This document shows, in pieces, positions 34,304-42,243 of a DNA stretch of 64,000 bases; position 1 is the stretch's first letter; every line of letters begins with the position of its first letter. Origin of the DNA: Leifsonia sp. AK011 (GTDB lineage: Bacteria > Actinomycetota > Actinomycetes > Actinomycetales > Microbacteriaceae); contig NZ_JACCCH010000001.1 in the NCBI RefSeq assembly GCF_013410945.1, positions 62,001-126,000 on the forward strand. Direction: 5' to 3'. Below the pieces are notes generated by a model that was not told where the DNA came from, ran no database searches, and saw nothing but the letters and a program-made list of their open reading frames with translations. The position numbers and the translations under genes are program-made.

Positions 34304-35419
34304 TCAGCTGAGAGCGAAGGCCGTCAGCGCGAGGCGATCCGGCTTGCCCGAGGGCAGCATCGGGATGCGATCGACCAGCACCACCCTGGTCGGCGCTGCT
34401 GGCGCGCCCAGGCGTTCCGCCACGGCACGGCGTAGATCGTCGAGCTCCACCCCAAGCTCGCTCACGACGACGGACGTCTCCCCCCACTCGGGATGCGGAG
34501 CCCGCACCACGACGGCGAGTTCGAGACCGGGAACCGACCTCACGACCTGCTCCACCGCGGCCAGGGAGACCTTCACGCCCCCGGAGACGATGACGTCGTC
34601 GAGGCGGCCGAGAACGCGGAGGGTTCCGTCGGTGAGTTCGCCAGCGTCATCCGTGCGATACCACCGGTGACCCTCGTCGTCGTGGAAGGCTCGTGCCGTG
34701 CGATCGGGGTCGTCGAGGTAGCCCTCGGCGAGCACGCTGCCCGCGAGTTCGATGCGGCCATCCACGATGCGCACCCTCGTGTCACCGATGGCTTCTCCGT
34801 CGTACACGCAGCCGCCGCTCGTCTCACTCGACCCATAGGTGCGCGTCACGGGCAGCACGAGACCCTTGGCCCGAGCGGCGAGGGCCGGAGGCATCGACTG
34901 CCCCCCAACGAGCACACGCTCGAAGCCGCGCAGCGCCTCTACTGCCTCCGGGCTCTCGACGAGGCGCGCGAGTTGGGCGGGAACCAGCGACACGAATCGC
35001 CGGGGATGATCGAGCTCACGCGCGGCGGCCACGAAGCGCTCCGCGGTGAAGCCGGAGGGGTCAAGCAACACGGGGTGCACCTGCGCGGCCAGCGCCCTCA
35101 CGAGCACCGCGATACCCGCGATGTAGTGAACGGGGAGGGCGAGCATCCATTGTCCGGGCCCACCGAGGGCGGACTCGGATGCCGCTGCGCTCGCCAGCAG
35201 CGCGTCCGCGGAGAGCTGCACGCGCTTGGGTCGCCCCGTCGAACCGCTCGTCTCGACGACGACCGCGACCTTCTGGGGCACGAGATGGGGCAGCGTGCCC
35301 TGGAGCTCAGACGGGGTGGCGTGCGGCAAGATGGCCGGCCCATCACCCGACAGCGCCGCGGCCAGCTGCTGCGCCACCGCGCGGGGCTCCGCGGGCACGA
35401 CCGCGAGCGGACGAGTCAT
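34304..35419 (-). CDS. menE: o-Succinylbenzoate-CoA ligase
   Basis: A 371-residue AMP-forming ligase, shorter than the usual 450-500 residues. The P-loop is in VETSGSTGRPKRVQLS near 72, the adenylation motif TYGSSETSGGCVYDGE near 195, and the hinge and C-terminal lysine segment in LGRLDDVIVSGGVKVSLAA and MLPSGKPDRLAL. The short N-terminus is typical of actinobacterial MenE. ATG 35419 lies 4 bases after the menB stop. Confidence 0.92.
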   Translation of the reverse strand: MTRPLAVVPAEPRAVAQQLAAALSGDGPAILPHATPSELQGTLPHLVPQKVAVVVETSGSTGRPKRVQLSADALLASAAASESALGGPGQWMLALPVHYIAGIAVLVRALAAQVHPVLLDPSGFTAERFVAAARELDHPRRFVSLVPAQLARLVESPEAVEALRGFERVLVGGQSMPPALAARAKGLVLPVTRTYGSSETSGGCVYDGEAIGDTRVRIVDGRIELAGSVLAEGYLDDPDRTARAFHDDEGHRWYRTDDAGELTDGTLRVLGRLDDVIVSGGVKVSLAAVEQVVRSVPGLELAVVVRAPHPEWGETSVVVSELGVELDDLRRAVAERLGAPAAPTRVVLVDRIPMLPSGKPDRLALTAFALS

Positions 35420-35423
35420 CGGC

Positions 35424-36326
35424 TCAGAACTGCCAGGGGTACGGACCCCAGTCCGGCGCCCGCTTCTCGAGGAACGCGTCGCGCCCCTCGACCGCTTCAT
35501 CCGTACCGTAGGCGAGGCGGGTCGCCTCACCGGCGAAGACCTGCTGGCCCATGAGCCCGTCGTCGACGAGGTTGAACGCGAACTTGAGCATGCGGATCGC
35601 CGTGGGCGACTTGCCGAGGATGGTCGTGGCCCACTCGTAGGCGGTCGACTCGAGCTCCTCGTGCGCAACCGAGGCGTTGATCGCCCCCATCTCGTAGGCC
35701 CGATCCGCGTCGTACTCCCGCGCCAGGAAGAAGATCTCGCGTGCGACCTTCTGGCCGACCTGCCGCGCCAGGTACGCGCTGCCGTAGCCGGCGTCGAAGG
35801 AGCCGACGTCGGCATCCGTCTGCTTGAACTTGCCGTGCTCGCGCGAGGCAATCGTGAGGTCGCAGACCACCGCGAGCGAGTGGCCGCCGCCGGCAGCCCA
35901 GCCCGGAACGACAGCGATGACCACCTTGGGCATCGTGCGGATCAGGCGCTGGACCTCGAGGATGTGGAGACGGCCATTGCCCTGGCGGACGGTGGGATGC
36001 TCGCCCTCGTGGTACTCGTAGCCCTCCCTGCCGCGGATGCGCTGGTCGCCGCCGGAGCAGAACGCCCACCCGCCGTCCTTCGCGCTCGGGCCATTGCCGG
36101 TGAGCAGCACGACGCCGATGTTGGGGTTCTGGCGCGCGTCATCGAGAGTTCGGTACAGCTCGTCGACCGTGTGCGGGCGGAAGGCGTTGCGCACCTCGGG
36201 CCGGTTGAAGGCGACACGGGCTACGCGGCCGCTCACGTCGTGGTGGTACGTGATGTCCGTGAGGGCATCGAAGCCATCGACATCGCGCCACAGATCGGCG
36301 TCGAACAGTTCGGAGACCTGGGTCAT
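35424..36326 (-). CDS. menB: 1,4-dihydroxy-2-naphthoyl-CoA synthase
   Basis: A 300-residue crotonase-fold enzyme that closes the naphthoquinone ring. Seen: AFCSGGDQRIRG, the oxyanion motif VPGWAAGGGHSLAVVCDLTI, and FKQTDADVGSFDAGYGSAYL, where the Asp of TDADV corresponds to the catalytic Asp of the mycobacterial form (no bicarbonate needed). TAGGCT lies 6 bases before ATG 36326, so menB-menE-menA can start independently of the gene upstream. Confidence 0.96.
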   Translation of the reverse strand: MTQVSELFDADLWRDVDGFDALTDITYHHDVSGRVARVAFNRPEVRNAFRPHTVDELYRTLDDARQNPNIGVVLLTGNGPSAKDGGWAFCSGGDQRIRGREGYEYHEGEHPTVRQGNGRLHILEVQRLIRTMPKVVIAVVPGWAAGGGHSLAVVCDLTIASREHGKFKQTDADVGSFDAGYGSAYLARQVGQKVAREIFFLAREYDADRAYEMGAINASVAHEELESTAYEWATTILGKSPTAIRMLKFAFNLVDDGLMGQQVFAGEATRLAYGTDEAVEGRDAFLEKRAPDWGPYPWQF

Positions 36327-36332
36327 ATACCC

Positions 36333-36338
36333 AGCCTA
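36333..36338 (-). promoter_or_regulatory. Leaderless -10 hexamer of menB
   Basis: Gene-strand TAGGCT, 6 bases before ATG 36326. Confidence 0.5.
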
Positions 36339-36357
36339 GGCGGGCTGCGCCAGCAGG

Positions 36358-36765
36358 TCAGGGAGTCAGGGCGCCGAGCACGGTGGCCAGCAGCCACGGG
36401 TTGGCGAGGATGCCGAGGATGATCGCCGCGATGCCGGTCGCCCGACCAAGTCGGAAGACCGCTGCGACGAGCCCCGCGACGACGGCGACGACCGAGCAGA
36501 CGATGGTGACCCACGCGAGGGTTGTGCCCGCGTCATCCGCTCCCGAGGAGGCGACGCTCACCGAAACGCCCAGGAGAACCGCCGTGGCGATGGCGGTGAG
36601 TAAGGCAAAAACGCCGACGAGACCAGTGCGGCGCGTCACGGGCACGGGCTCCGGGGCGGGGGATGCCGGGGCCGCTGCGACCGGTGCCTCCTCCTCGACG
36701 ATCGGGTCGAGGTAGATGGGCACGACCTTGATCGGCGCGTTGTCTGTCTCGCCGGGAAGGGTCAC
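36358..36765 (-). CDS. Small membrane protein, unknown function
   Basis: A 135-residue protein. A Pro/Ala-rich N-terminal part of about 45 residues is followed by three or four helices, with FRLGRATGIAAIILGILANPWLL before the end. No named family. GTG 36765 is preferred because TATGGT lies 6 bases before it; an in-frame ATG at 36807 would overlap the divergent menC start. Same direction as menB, 31 bases upstream. Confidence 0.7.
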   Translation of the reverse strand: MTLPGETDNAPIKVVPIYLDPIVEEEAPVAAAPASPAPEPVPVTRRTGLVGVFALLTAIATAVLLGVSVSVASSGADDAGTTLAWVTIVCSVVAVVAGLVAAVFRLGRATGIAAIILGILANPWLLATVLGALTP

Positions 36766-36771
36766 GAGACC

Positions 36772-36777
36772 ACCATA
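36772..36777 (-). promoter_or_regulatory. Leaderless -10 hexamer (membrane protein gene)
   Basis: Gene-strand TATGGT, 6 bases before GTG 36765. Confidence 0.45.
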
Positions 36778-36805
36778 ACGCGAGCCGACGAGACAGACTG
36801 GGGTC

Positions 36806-37789
36806 ATGTACCCCCCTCTGGATGAGCTCCTCGGCACGGCCCGCGTCGTCGCACTGCCCCTCGTGACGCGCTTTCGCGGGATCGAGACGCGGGAGGCGAT
36901 GCTGCTCGAGGGCCCGTCGGGGTGGACCGAGTTCTCGCCGTTCGTCGAGTACGGCGACCCCGAAGCGGCGACGTGGCTCGCGGCGGCGATCGACTTCGGG
37001 TGGTCTGAGCTGCCCGTCGCCGCGCGGTCTTCGGTTCGTGTGAACGCCACCGTGCCCGCCGTCACTGCCGATCTCGTGCCGGAGACGCTCGCGCGGTTCC
37101 CCGGGTGCCGCACCGCAAAGGTGAAGGTCGCCGAACCCGGTCAGACCCTCGAGGACGACGTCGCGCGGGTTGCCGCGGTGCGCGCTCTGCTCGGCCCGGA
37201 GGGTCGCGTCCGCGTCGATGCGAATGGCGCCTGGAATGTGGATGAAGCGGAACACGCCATCCATGCGCTCGCCCCCTACGACCTCGAGTACGTTGAGCAG
37301 CCGTGCGCGACCGTGGAGGAACTCGCCGAGTTGCGGCGCCGGGTGAAGTACATGGGCATTCCGATCGCTGCGGACGAGAGTGTGCGGAAGGCGGAGGATC
37401 CCCTTGCGGTCGCTCGGGCTGGGGCAGCCGACATCCTCGTGATCAAGGTGCAGCCGCTCGGCGGGATCGCGCGGGCTCTCGCGATCTCGTCGGAGGTCGG
37501 GCTGCCCGTGGTGGTCTCCAGCGCGCTCGAGACATCCGTCGGACTCTCGATGGGACTGCACCTCGCCGCAGCGCTGCCTACGCTCGAGTTCGATTGCGGC
37601 CTCGCCACCGCGAGCCTGCTGGCCGCCGACGTGACGGATGCCCCGCTCACCCCGATCGACGGCGCCCTAGCCGTGCGCCGCGTTGTGCCCTCCCCCGAGT
37701 TGCTCGACCGCTACGCGGCCACCGCGGACCGCACGCGCTGGTGGCGCGCCCGGCTAGAGCGCTGCCTGCGGTTGCTGCCCGCCGAGTGA
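36806..37789 (+). CDS. menC: o-Succinylbenzoate synthase
   Basis: A 327-residue enolase-superfamily enzyme that dehydrates SHCHC. Seen: catalytic lysines in TAKVKVAEPG near 108, metal ligands in RVRVDANGAWN, EYVEQPCATVEEL and PIAADESVRKAED, and the opposite lysine in LVIKVQPLGG. Divergent from the small membrane protein gene at 36765. Confidence 0.94.
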   Translation: MYPPLDELLGTARVVALPLVTRFRGIETREAMLLEGPSGWTEFSPFVEYGDPEAATWLAAAIDFGWSELPVAARSSVRVNATVPAVTADLVPETLARFPGCRTAKVKVAEPGQTLEDDVARVAAVRALLGPEGRVRVDANGAWNVDEAEHAIHALAPYDLEYVEQPCATVEELAELRRRVKYMGIPIAADESVRKAEDPLAVARAGAADILVIKVQPLGGIARALAISSEVGLPVVVSSALETSVGLSMGLHLAAALPTLEFDCGLATASLLAADVTDAPLTPIDGALAVRRVVPSPELLDRYAATADRTRWWRARLERCLRLLPAE

Positions 37790-37826
37790 GTGGGACGTAG
37801 CCCAGTGACGCAGCTAGCCCTTCGCT

Positions 37827-39476
37827 TCAGTCGCAGATCGTGTCGAGCACGTTGTCCTGCACCGAATTTGAATCGCCGAGGAACCGAAGTCGGCTTACGT
37901 CCAGGCTCTGGAGCAGACCGGCCATCCCCCGCGAGACGCAGTTGGGACGAGTAAGTACCATGGGCGAGCCCTTCGCAGCGGCCAGCGGACCCCCCGAGAG
38001 TGCGTCAGCGAATCCCAGACCCGTCGTCAGCAAGACGTCGTCCGCCTTGGGGAAAAACCGCTGCGCAGCACCCAAGGAGGTCCAGAAGCGGTTGGGCCCG
38101 CCTATCCGTGTCGATGCATCAGGCAGCTGGAGCGTGCCCGCCTCGATTCCGTCGGAAACGGATTTTGAATCACCCATGATGTAGACCCCCTGGCTGGCGA
38201 GCTTGTAGATCAGCTCGCGGCTCGGAGCATCCAGCGCACTCGCTTTGCCGTCAACGAGAATTATGGGCGACCCCAACTTGGCAGCTGGCGCGGATGCGCT
38301 GAGAGCATCGGGATAGTCGCGCCCAGTGGCTATAAACACGCGTTCGATACAAGGGGATGCCCCACATGCAAATACTCGCTCGGCCACCAGCCTCGACGTC
38401 TCGTAGCGGTTGGCCCCGGCTATCCGTTCGACCGGAGCAATCTCTCCGAGTCTTGCTACTACGCTGGCGGACACGGACGAATCGCCGCCGAGCACCACGA
38501 TGCGTTTAGGGCGAAGTCGATTGAGCTCGATCCACGTCGATGCAGGAATCTCGCCTTGACGGGACAACAGAACGACACCCCCTTCATGGTGGGCGGCGGG
38601 ACCAGCAACGAGGGCGTCGGGGAACTTCTCCCCGCTAACAACGTACGCAACGGGAATCTCGAAGGGATCGGTCGAGGGCGGAAACAGCTCGCGGGAGACT
38701 GCGACGTTTGTTTGGAACCGATCACTGCCTGCTATGCGCGGCAGGATCGTCATCGGGTAGCGAGGACGTGTGAGAGATCCGGAGAACTCGAGGACCTGTC
38801 CCTCGGTTAGCACGACATCCTGCCCATCCGCCATCGTGCGACCGTCTGGCCACCATCGCGGCGCAAGGTCAGGATCGGATCTCATCTGAATCCGGTAGGT
38901 TCCTTCGACGAGGAGACCTTCCGCGAAAGCACCGGATTCGTCCGTGACGGTATTCGTGAACCACTCGAACTCGCCGGTGGTGCCGTTCTGAAGGTAGAAG
39001 ACGGCCACCTTGGGTGTCCCAGGTGGTGCAGAGATGACGCCCTCCACCTTGGGCGCTCGGTGCAAGGCAATGGTGCCTACATCCGATGTCTCCCCCGCAC
39101 GAACGGTGATCGTGGCGGCTTGAGATTGCAGGGGAACGCCAGCAACGTACATCGGCGACCACTGGACGCCATCGGAGGTGGCACTGATGCGCACCTCCCA
39201 TGAACCCGGCTTCACGTTGGCGAATTCGAAGCTGCCATCGACGACGTCGAACTCGCCGTAGAGATAGTCGACCCTCCCGGCAGATTCGTCGAGATAGCCG
39301 ATCCCCTTGACGAAACCTGTGATGGAACCAATTGGCTCCTCCGTGAAACTCAACTGGCCCGTGATGCTTCCGTACTCAGGGGCATCCCCAGCCATGGCGG
39401 CGGGCGCCACCGCCCCGGAGCCTGTGAGGGCCAGCAGCATCGCACAGAGAAGGACCCAAGAATGACGTATGCTCAC
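37827..39476 (-). CDS. Secreted protein with three cell-wall-binding repeats (CWBR2)
   Basis: A 549-residue secreted protein. Signal peptide at 1-29. Two beta-sandwich segments of carboxypeptidase-regulatory type follow (about 35-235, with FEFANVKPGSWEVRI and GTYRIQM). Three cell-wall-binding repeats start at RIAGSDRFQTNVAVSR, RIAGANRYETSRLVAER and RIGGPNRFWTSLGAAQR (about 245, 345 and 445). Two Cys near the end (in RPNC and TICD) probably form a disulphide. CWBR2 repeats bind anionic wall polymers in other Gram-positives. Base composition is visibly less GC-rich than the flanks. A paralogue lies directly upstream. Confidence 0.85.
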   Translation of the reverse strand: MSIRHSWVLLCAMLLALTGSGAVAPAAMAGDAPEYGSITGQLSFTEEPIGSITGFVKGIGYLDESAGRVDYLYGEFDVVDGSFEFANVKPGSWEVRISATSDGVQWSPMYVAGVPLQSQAATITVRAGETSDVGTIALHRAPKVEGVISAPPGTPKVAVFYLQNGTTGEFEWFTNTVTDESGAFAEGLLVEGTYRIQMRSDPDLAPRWWPDGRTMADGQDVVLTEGQVLEFSGSLTRPRYPMTILPRIAGSDRFQTNVAVSRELFPPSTDPFEIPVAYVVSGEKFPDALVAGPAAHHEGGVVLLSRQGEIPASTWIELNRLRPKRIVVLGGDSSVSASVVARLGEIAPVERIAGANRYETSRLVAERVFACGASPCIERVFIATGRDYPDALSASAPAAKLGSPIILVDGKASALDAPSRELIYKLASQGVYIMGDSKSVSDGIEAGTLQLPDASTRIGGPNRFWTSLGAAQRFFPKADDVLLTTGLGFADALSGGPLAAAKGSPMVLTRPNCVSRGMAGLLQSLDVSRLRFLGDSNSVQDNVLDTICD

Positions 39477-39570
39477 GCAACTGACCTTTTCGGTGGGATG
39501 ACTTTGTTGCGACTACAGGCACCTGGCGCCGCACTAGCGACCTCAGGCACTCCCGGCCCAGCAGGAAGGC

Positions 39571-41232
39571 TCAACAGTACGGACCGCTAATGTCCCACGG
39601 GGCGATTCGGTCTGGCCCACCCACAAGCACGAGGCGCCACGCGTCCAAGCGCTGATGCTCAGTCTCGATGACATAGGGCGCGCAGTTCTGTTGCATCAGG
39701 TACAGCGGAGCTGCCTCGGCGCTCACGAGCGCCCCCGCGGCAAGTGCATCAGCGAAACTCGTCCCACTGGCAAGGTAGATGCTCTCGGAACTCGTGAAGA
39801 ATTTCGCATTCAGTGAGGCGGCCGTGACGTATCGGTTCGCCCCCGCGACCCTTGTCAGCTCACCCGAGAGCGCCATCCGCAAGGAGCCCGCAATTCCGTC
39901 CGAGACCGAGTCGGCACCCCCGACGACGTACGCGTCCCGAACGTGAAGTTCGGTGATGAGTGCAGTGGTTGCCGCATCCGCGGCCGCCGACGTGCCGGGG
40001 ACGAGCACCACGGGCGCTGCAACCTTGCTGGCCGCGGGGCCTGCGGCAAGGGCATCCGGAAACTTGCTTCCTGTCGCGACGAAGACTGTGGCGGCACCGC
40101 CAGATCGAGCTATGAAGGCATCCCGTACGACCCGCCGCGACGTCTCGTACCGGTTGGCCCCGGCGATGCGCTCTGTCGGTGCGATGGTCGCGAGTTCGCT
40201 GAAGACCGCTGTCGAGAGGCTCGGCTCGCCGCCGACAACGACGATGCGTTCGGGCCTGAGCCGCCGAATCTCGGATGCAACCACGGCAGGCACCGCATCC
40301 CGGGGCGACAGCAGCATCCCCCCGCCGAGTCGGTGCGCGGCGGGTCCCGCACTCAAAGCGTCGGGGAAGTCTTCGCCGCTGACCACGTACACGACGGGTA
40401 CAGTCTTGGCTGGCTGCCCCTGCGGTCCGCTCGCCGGAAAGAGGCGTTGTGAGAGCGCAACGCTCGTTTCCCATCGGTTCGGTCCAGCTATTCTCTCGAT
40501 CGCGGCACTGGGGCCGAGAACGATCATGTCGATCTCCACCTCACTGCCGTTAGATAGATCGATACGTTCAGCGCTGGCGTACGCGTAGCTGCCCCGTCCG
40601 CCCGTCCACCAGGTGGGTGCCAGCTGCGAATACGCGCTCACTCCTCGAACCTTGTACGAGCCGGCGGGGAGGTAGTGACTTGTGTACAGCCCGCGAGTGT
40701 TCTCGGCCTCAAAGGAGTCGTAGAACTCGAAGTCCTCGGTGCCCTCGATCATTCGATACACCTCAACGCTGCCGCCGGGGAGCATCGTCACACCCGTATC
40801 GGGCGGACGAAGGGTGCCGGTGAGTCGCGCCGCCGGCGCCAGGGTCATAACCGGCACCACCGTGGTTGCCGAGGATGTCACCGTCAGCACGTTCGCTGCC
40901 GAACGAGACCCGACCCCGCCCGCGTAGACGCGCCCCCATTCGCGAGGACCATCCACGGCGAACGCACTCACTGTGTACTGTCCGTCTGGCAGACCCGAGA
41001 ACTCGAAAGTCCTCGCCGTAGAGGTCAGCTGTGTCGAGCGAACGCGAGAGCCCTCTTCATCAAACACCTCGATTACGATCACGGTGTTCTGGGTAGGCCC
41101 GGCAACGAAATCGAAAGATCCCCGGAGGGATGGGGTGGCAGCACCCGCAACACTCGGTTGCAACACGATTGCCATGACCAATGCTGCGCCCATCACGAGG
41201 GTTAACACACGCCGGACAGAGCGAGCCATCAC
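39571..41232 (-). CDS. Secreted protein with three cell-wall-binding repeats (CWBR2), paralogue
   Basis: A 553-residue secreted protein of the same layout as its neighbour. Signal peptide (about 1-31) ends in a VAGAA-type site, then come two beta-rich domains (FEFSGLPDGQYTVSAFA; YLPAGSYKVRGVSAYSQLAP), then three repeats beginning RIAGPNRWETSVALSQ, RIAGANRYETSRRVVR and RVAGANRYVTAASLN. The C-terminal Cys pair is conserved (QQNC, PYC). AAAGGA precedes ATG. The pair probably arose by tandem duplication and now differs widely, as is common for surface proteins. Confidence 0.85.
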   Translation of the reverse strand: MMARSVRRVLTLVMGAALVMAIVLQPSVAGAATPSLRGSFDFVAGPTQNTVIVIEVFDEEGSRVRSTQLTSTARTFEFSGLPDGQYTVSAFAVDGPREWGRVYAGGVGSRSAANVLTVTSSATTVVPVMTLAPAARLTGTLRPPDTGVTMLPGGSVEVYRMIEGTEDFEFYDSFEAENTRGLYTSHYLPAGSYKVRGVSAYSQLAPTWWTGGRGSYAYASAERIDLSNGSEVEIDMIVLGPSAAIERIAGPNRWETSVALSQRLFPASGPQGQPAKTVPVVYVVSGEDFPDALSAGPAAHRLGGGMLLSPRDAVPAVVASEIRRLRPERIVVVGGEPSLSTAVFSELATIAPTERIAGANRYETSRRVVRDAFIARSGGAATVFVATGSKFPDALAAGPAASKVAAPVVLVPGTSAAADAATTALITELHVRDAYVVGGADSVSDGIAGSLRMALSGELTRVAGANRYVTAASLNAKFFTSSESIYLASGTSFADALAAGALVSAEAAPLYLMQQNCAPYVIETEHQRLDAWRLVLVGGPDRIAPWDISGPYC

Positions 41233-41283
41233 ATATCCTTTATCGAGGCTGAGTCACCTATTGCCCCAGTATATGTGCCGGGT

Positions 41284-41295
41284 GAAAGTACTTTC
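41284..41295. promoter_or_regulatory. 12-bp palindrome upstream of the wall-protein pair
   Basis: GAAAGTACTTTC is a perfect palindrome, 52 bases upstream of ATG 41232 and just after the ccsB stop. It may be an operator for the wall-protein gene; the regulator is unknown. Confidence 0.35.
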
Positions 41296-41301
41296 GCGTC
41301 C

Positions 41302-42243
41302 CTACAGCCCGCTGTAGGCGTGCAGGCCCTTGAAGAAGAGGTTGACGATCGTGAAGTTGAAGAGGATGGCGGTGAAGCCGATGATCGCGAGCCATGCCGA
41401 GCGGGAGCCGCGCCATCCGCGGGTCGCCCGTGCGTGGATGTAGCCGGCGAAGATGACCCAGATGATGAACGTCCAGACCTCCTTCGTGTCCCAGCCCCAG
41501 TAGCGACCCCAGGCGCGCTCGGCCCAGATGGCGCCAGCGATGAGGGTGAAGGTCCAGAACACGAAGCCGACGACGTTGAGGCGATAGGCGAGGTTCTCGA
41601 GGCGGTCCGCTGTGGGCAGCGTGTTCAGGAACTTCGGGCCGGCCGCGCGCCGCGACTTGAGGAGCTGGACGATCGAGAGCGCGGCCCCGAGCGCGAAGAA
41701 GCCCGTGCCGAGCGTCGCAACGAAGACGTGGATGACCAGCCATGGCGACTGCAGTGCTGGCGGCAGGGGCACGACGGCGACATAGAAGTTGACTGTTCCG
41801 ACACCGAGGCCGATAAGCGCGAAGCCCGTGATGAACGTGCCGAGGAAGCGGAGGTCCTGCCAGACCTGCACCAGGAGGAACACCCCGACCACGATCGCGG
41901 TGGCCGTGAGGGAGAACTCGAACATGTTCGCCCACGGGACGCGGCCTGCGGCGAGCCCGCGCAGCACGGCACCCGTCACGTGCAGTGCCCAGGCCAGCAC
42001 CGTGAGGGCCATGGCAGCGCGGAGGTAGCGCGGGCCGGGGGTTCTGGCCGGGGCATCCGTCGGCTTCTCGAGGACGGCCGTCGAACCGTTCAGAACGGCG
42101 CGCGTCACGCGCTCGGATGCCGCAACCGGCGTTGCCACGGAACGCCGCGACAGGTCCAGCGCGAACATGATGAACGCGATCGTGTACACGCCCATCGCCG
42201 AGTAGATGGCAATGAGGGAGTAGGACTCCAGGGTCTCGATCAC
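41302..42243 (-). CDS. ccsB: Cytochrome c biogenesis protein CcsB/ResC
   Basis: A 313-residue membrane protein with about eight helices and the haem-handling WWD-type segment WAERAWGRYWGWDTKEVWTF near 247-266. Conserved histidines lie in VIHVFVATLGTG and AGYIHARATRG. With ResB it forms the system II haem lyase that attaches haem to exported apocytochrome c. Last gene of the operon; 4-base overlap with resB. Confidence 0.95.
   Translation of the reverse strand: MIETLESYSLIAIYSAMGVYTIAFIMFALDLSRRSVATPVAASERVTRAVLNGSTAVLEKPTDAPARTPGPRYLRAAMALTVLAWALHVTGAVLRGLAAGRVPWANMFEFSLTATAIVVGVFLLVQVWQDLRFLGTFITGFALIGLGVGTVNFYVAVVPLPPALQSPWLVIHVFVATLGTGFFALGAALSIVQLLKSRRAAGPKFLNTLPTADRLENLAYRLNVVGFVFWTFTLIAGAIWAERAWGRYWGWDTKEVWTFIIWVIFAGYIHARATRGWRGSRSAWLAIIGFTAILFNFTIVNLFFKGLHAYSGL

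Noticed and set aside
34251-34487. Longer MenA N-terminus
   Set aside because: The in-frame extension overlaps menE in another frame and has no homology; GTG 34250 has a ribosome site.
34304-35419. Truncated menE
   Set aside because: At 371 residues it is short, but all ligase motifs including the C-terminal lysine segment are present, and short MenE proteins are normal in this group.
37827-41232. Genomic island with mobile genes
   Set aside because: Composition differs, but no integrase, transposase, tRNA or flanking repeats adjoin the two wall-protein genes.
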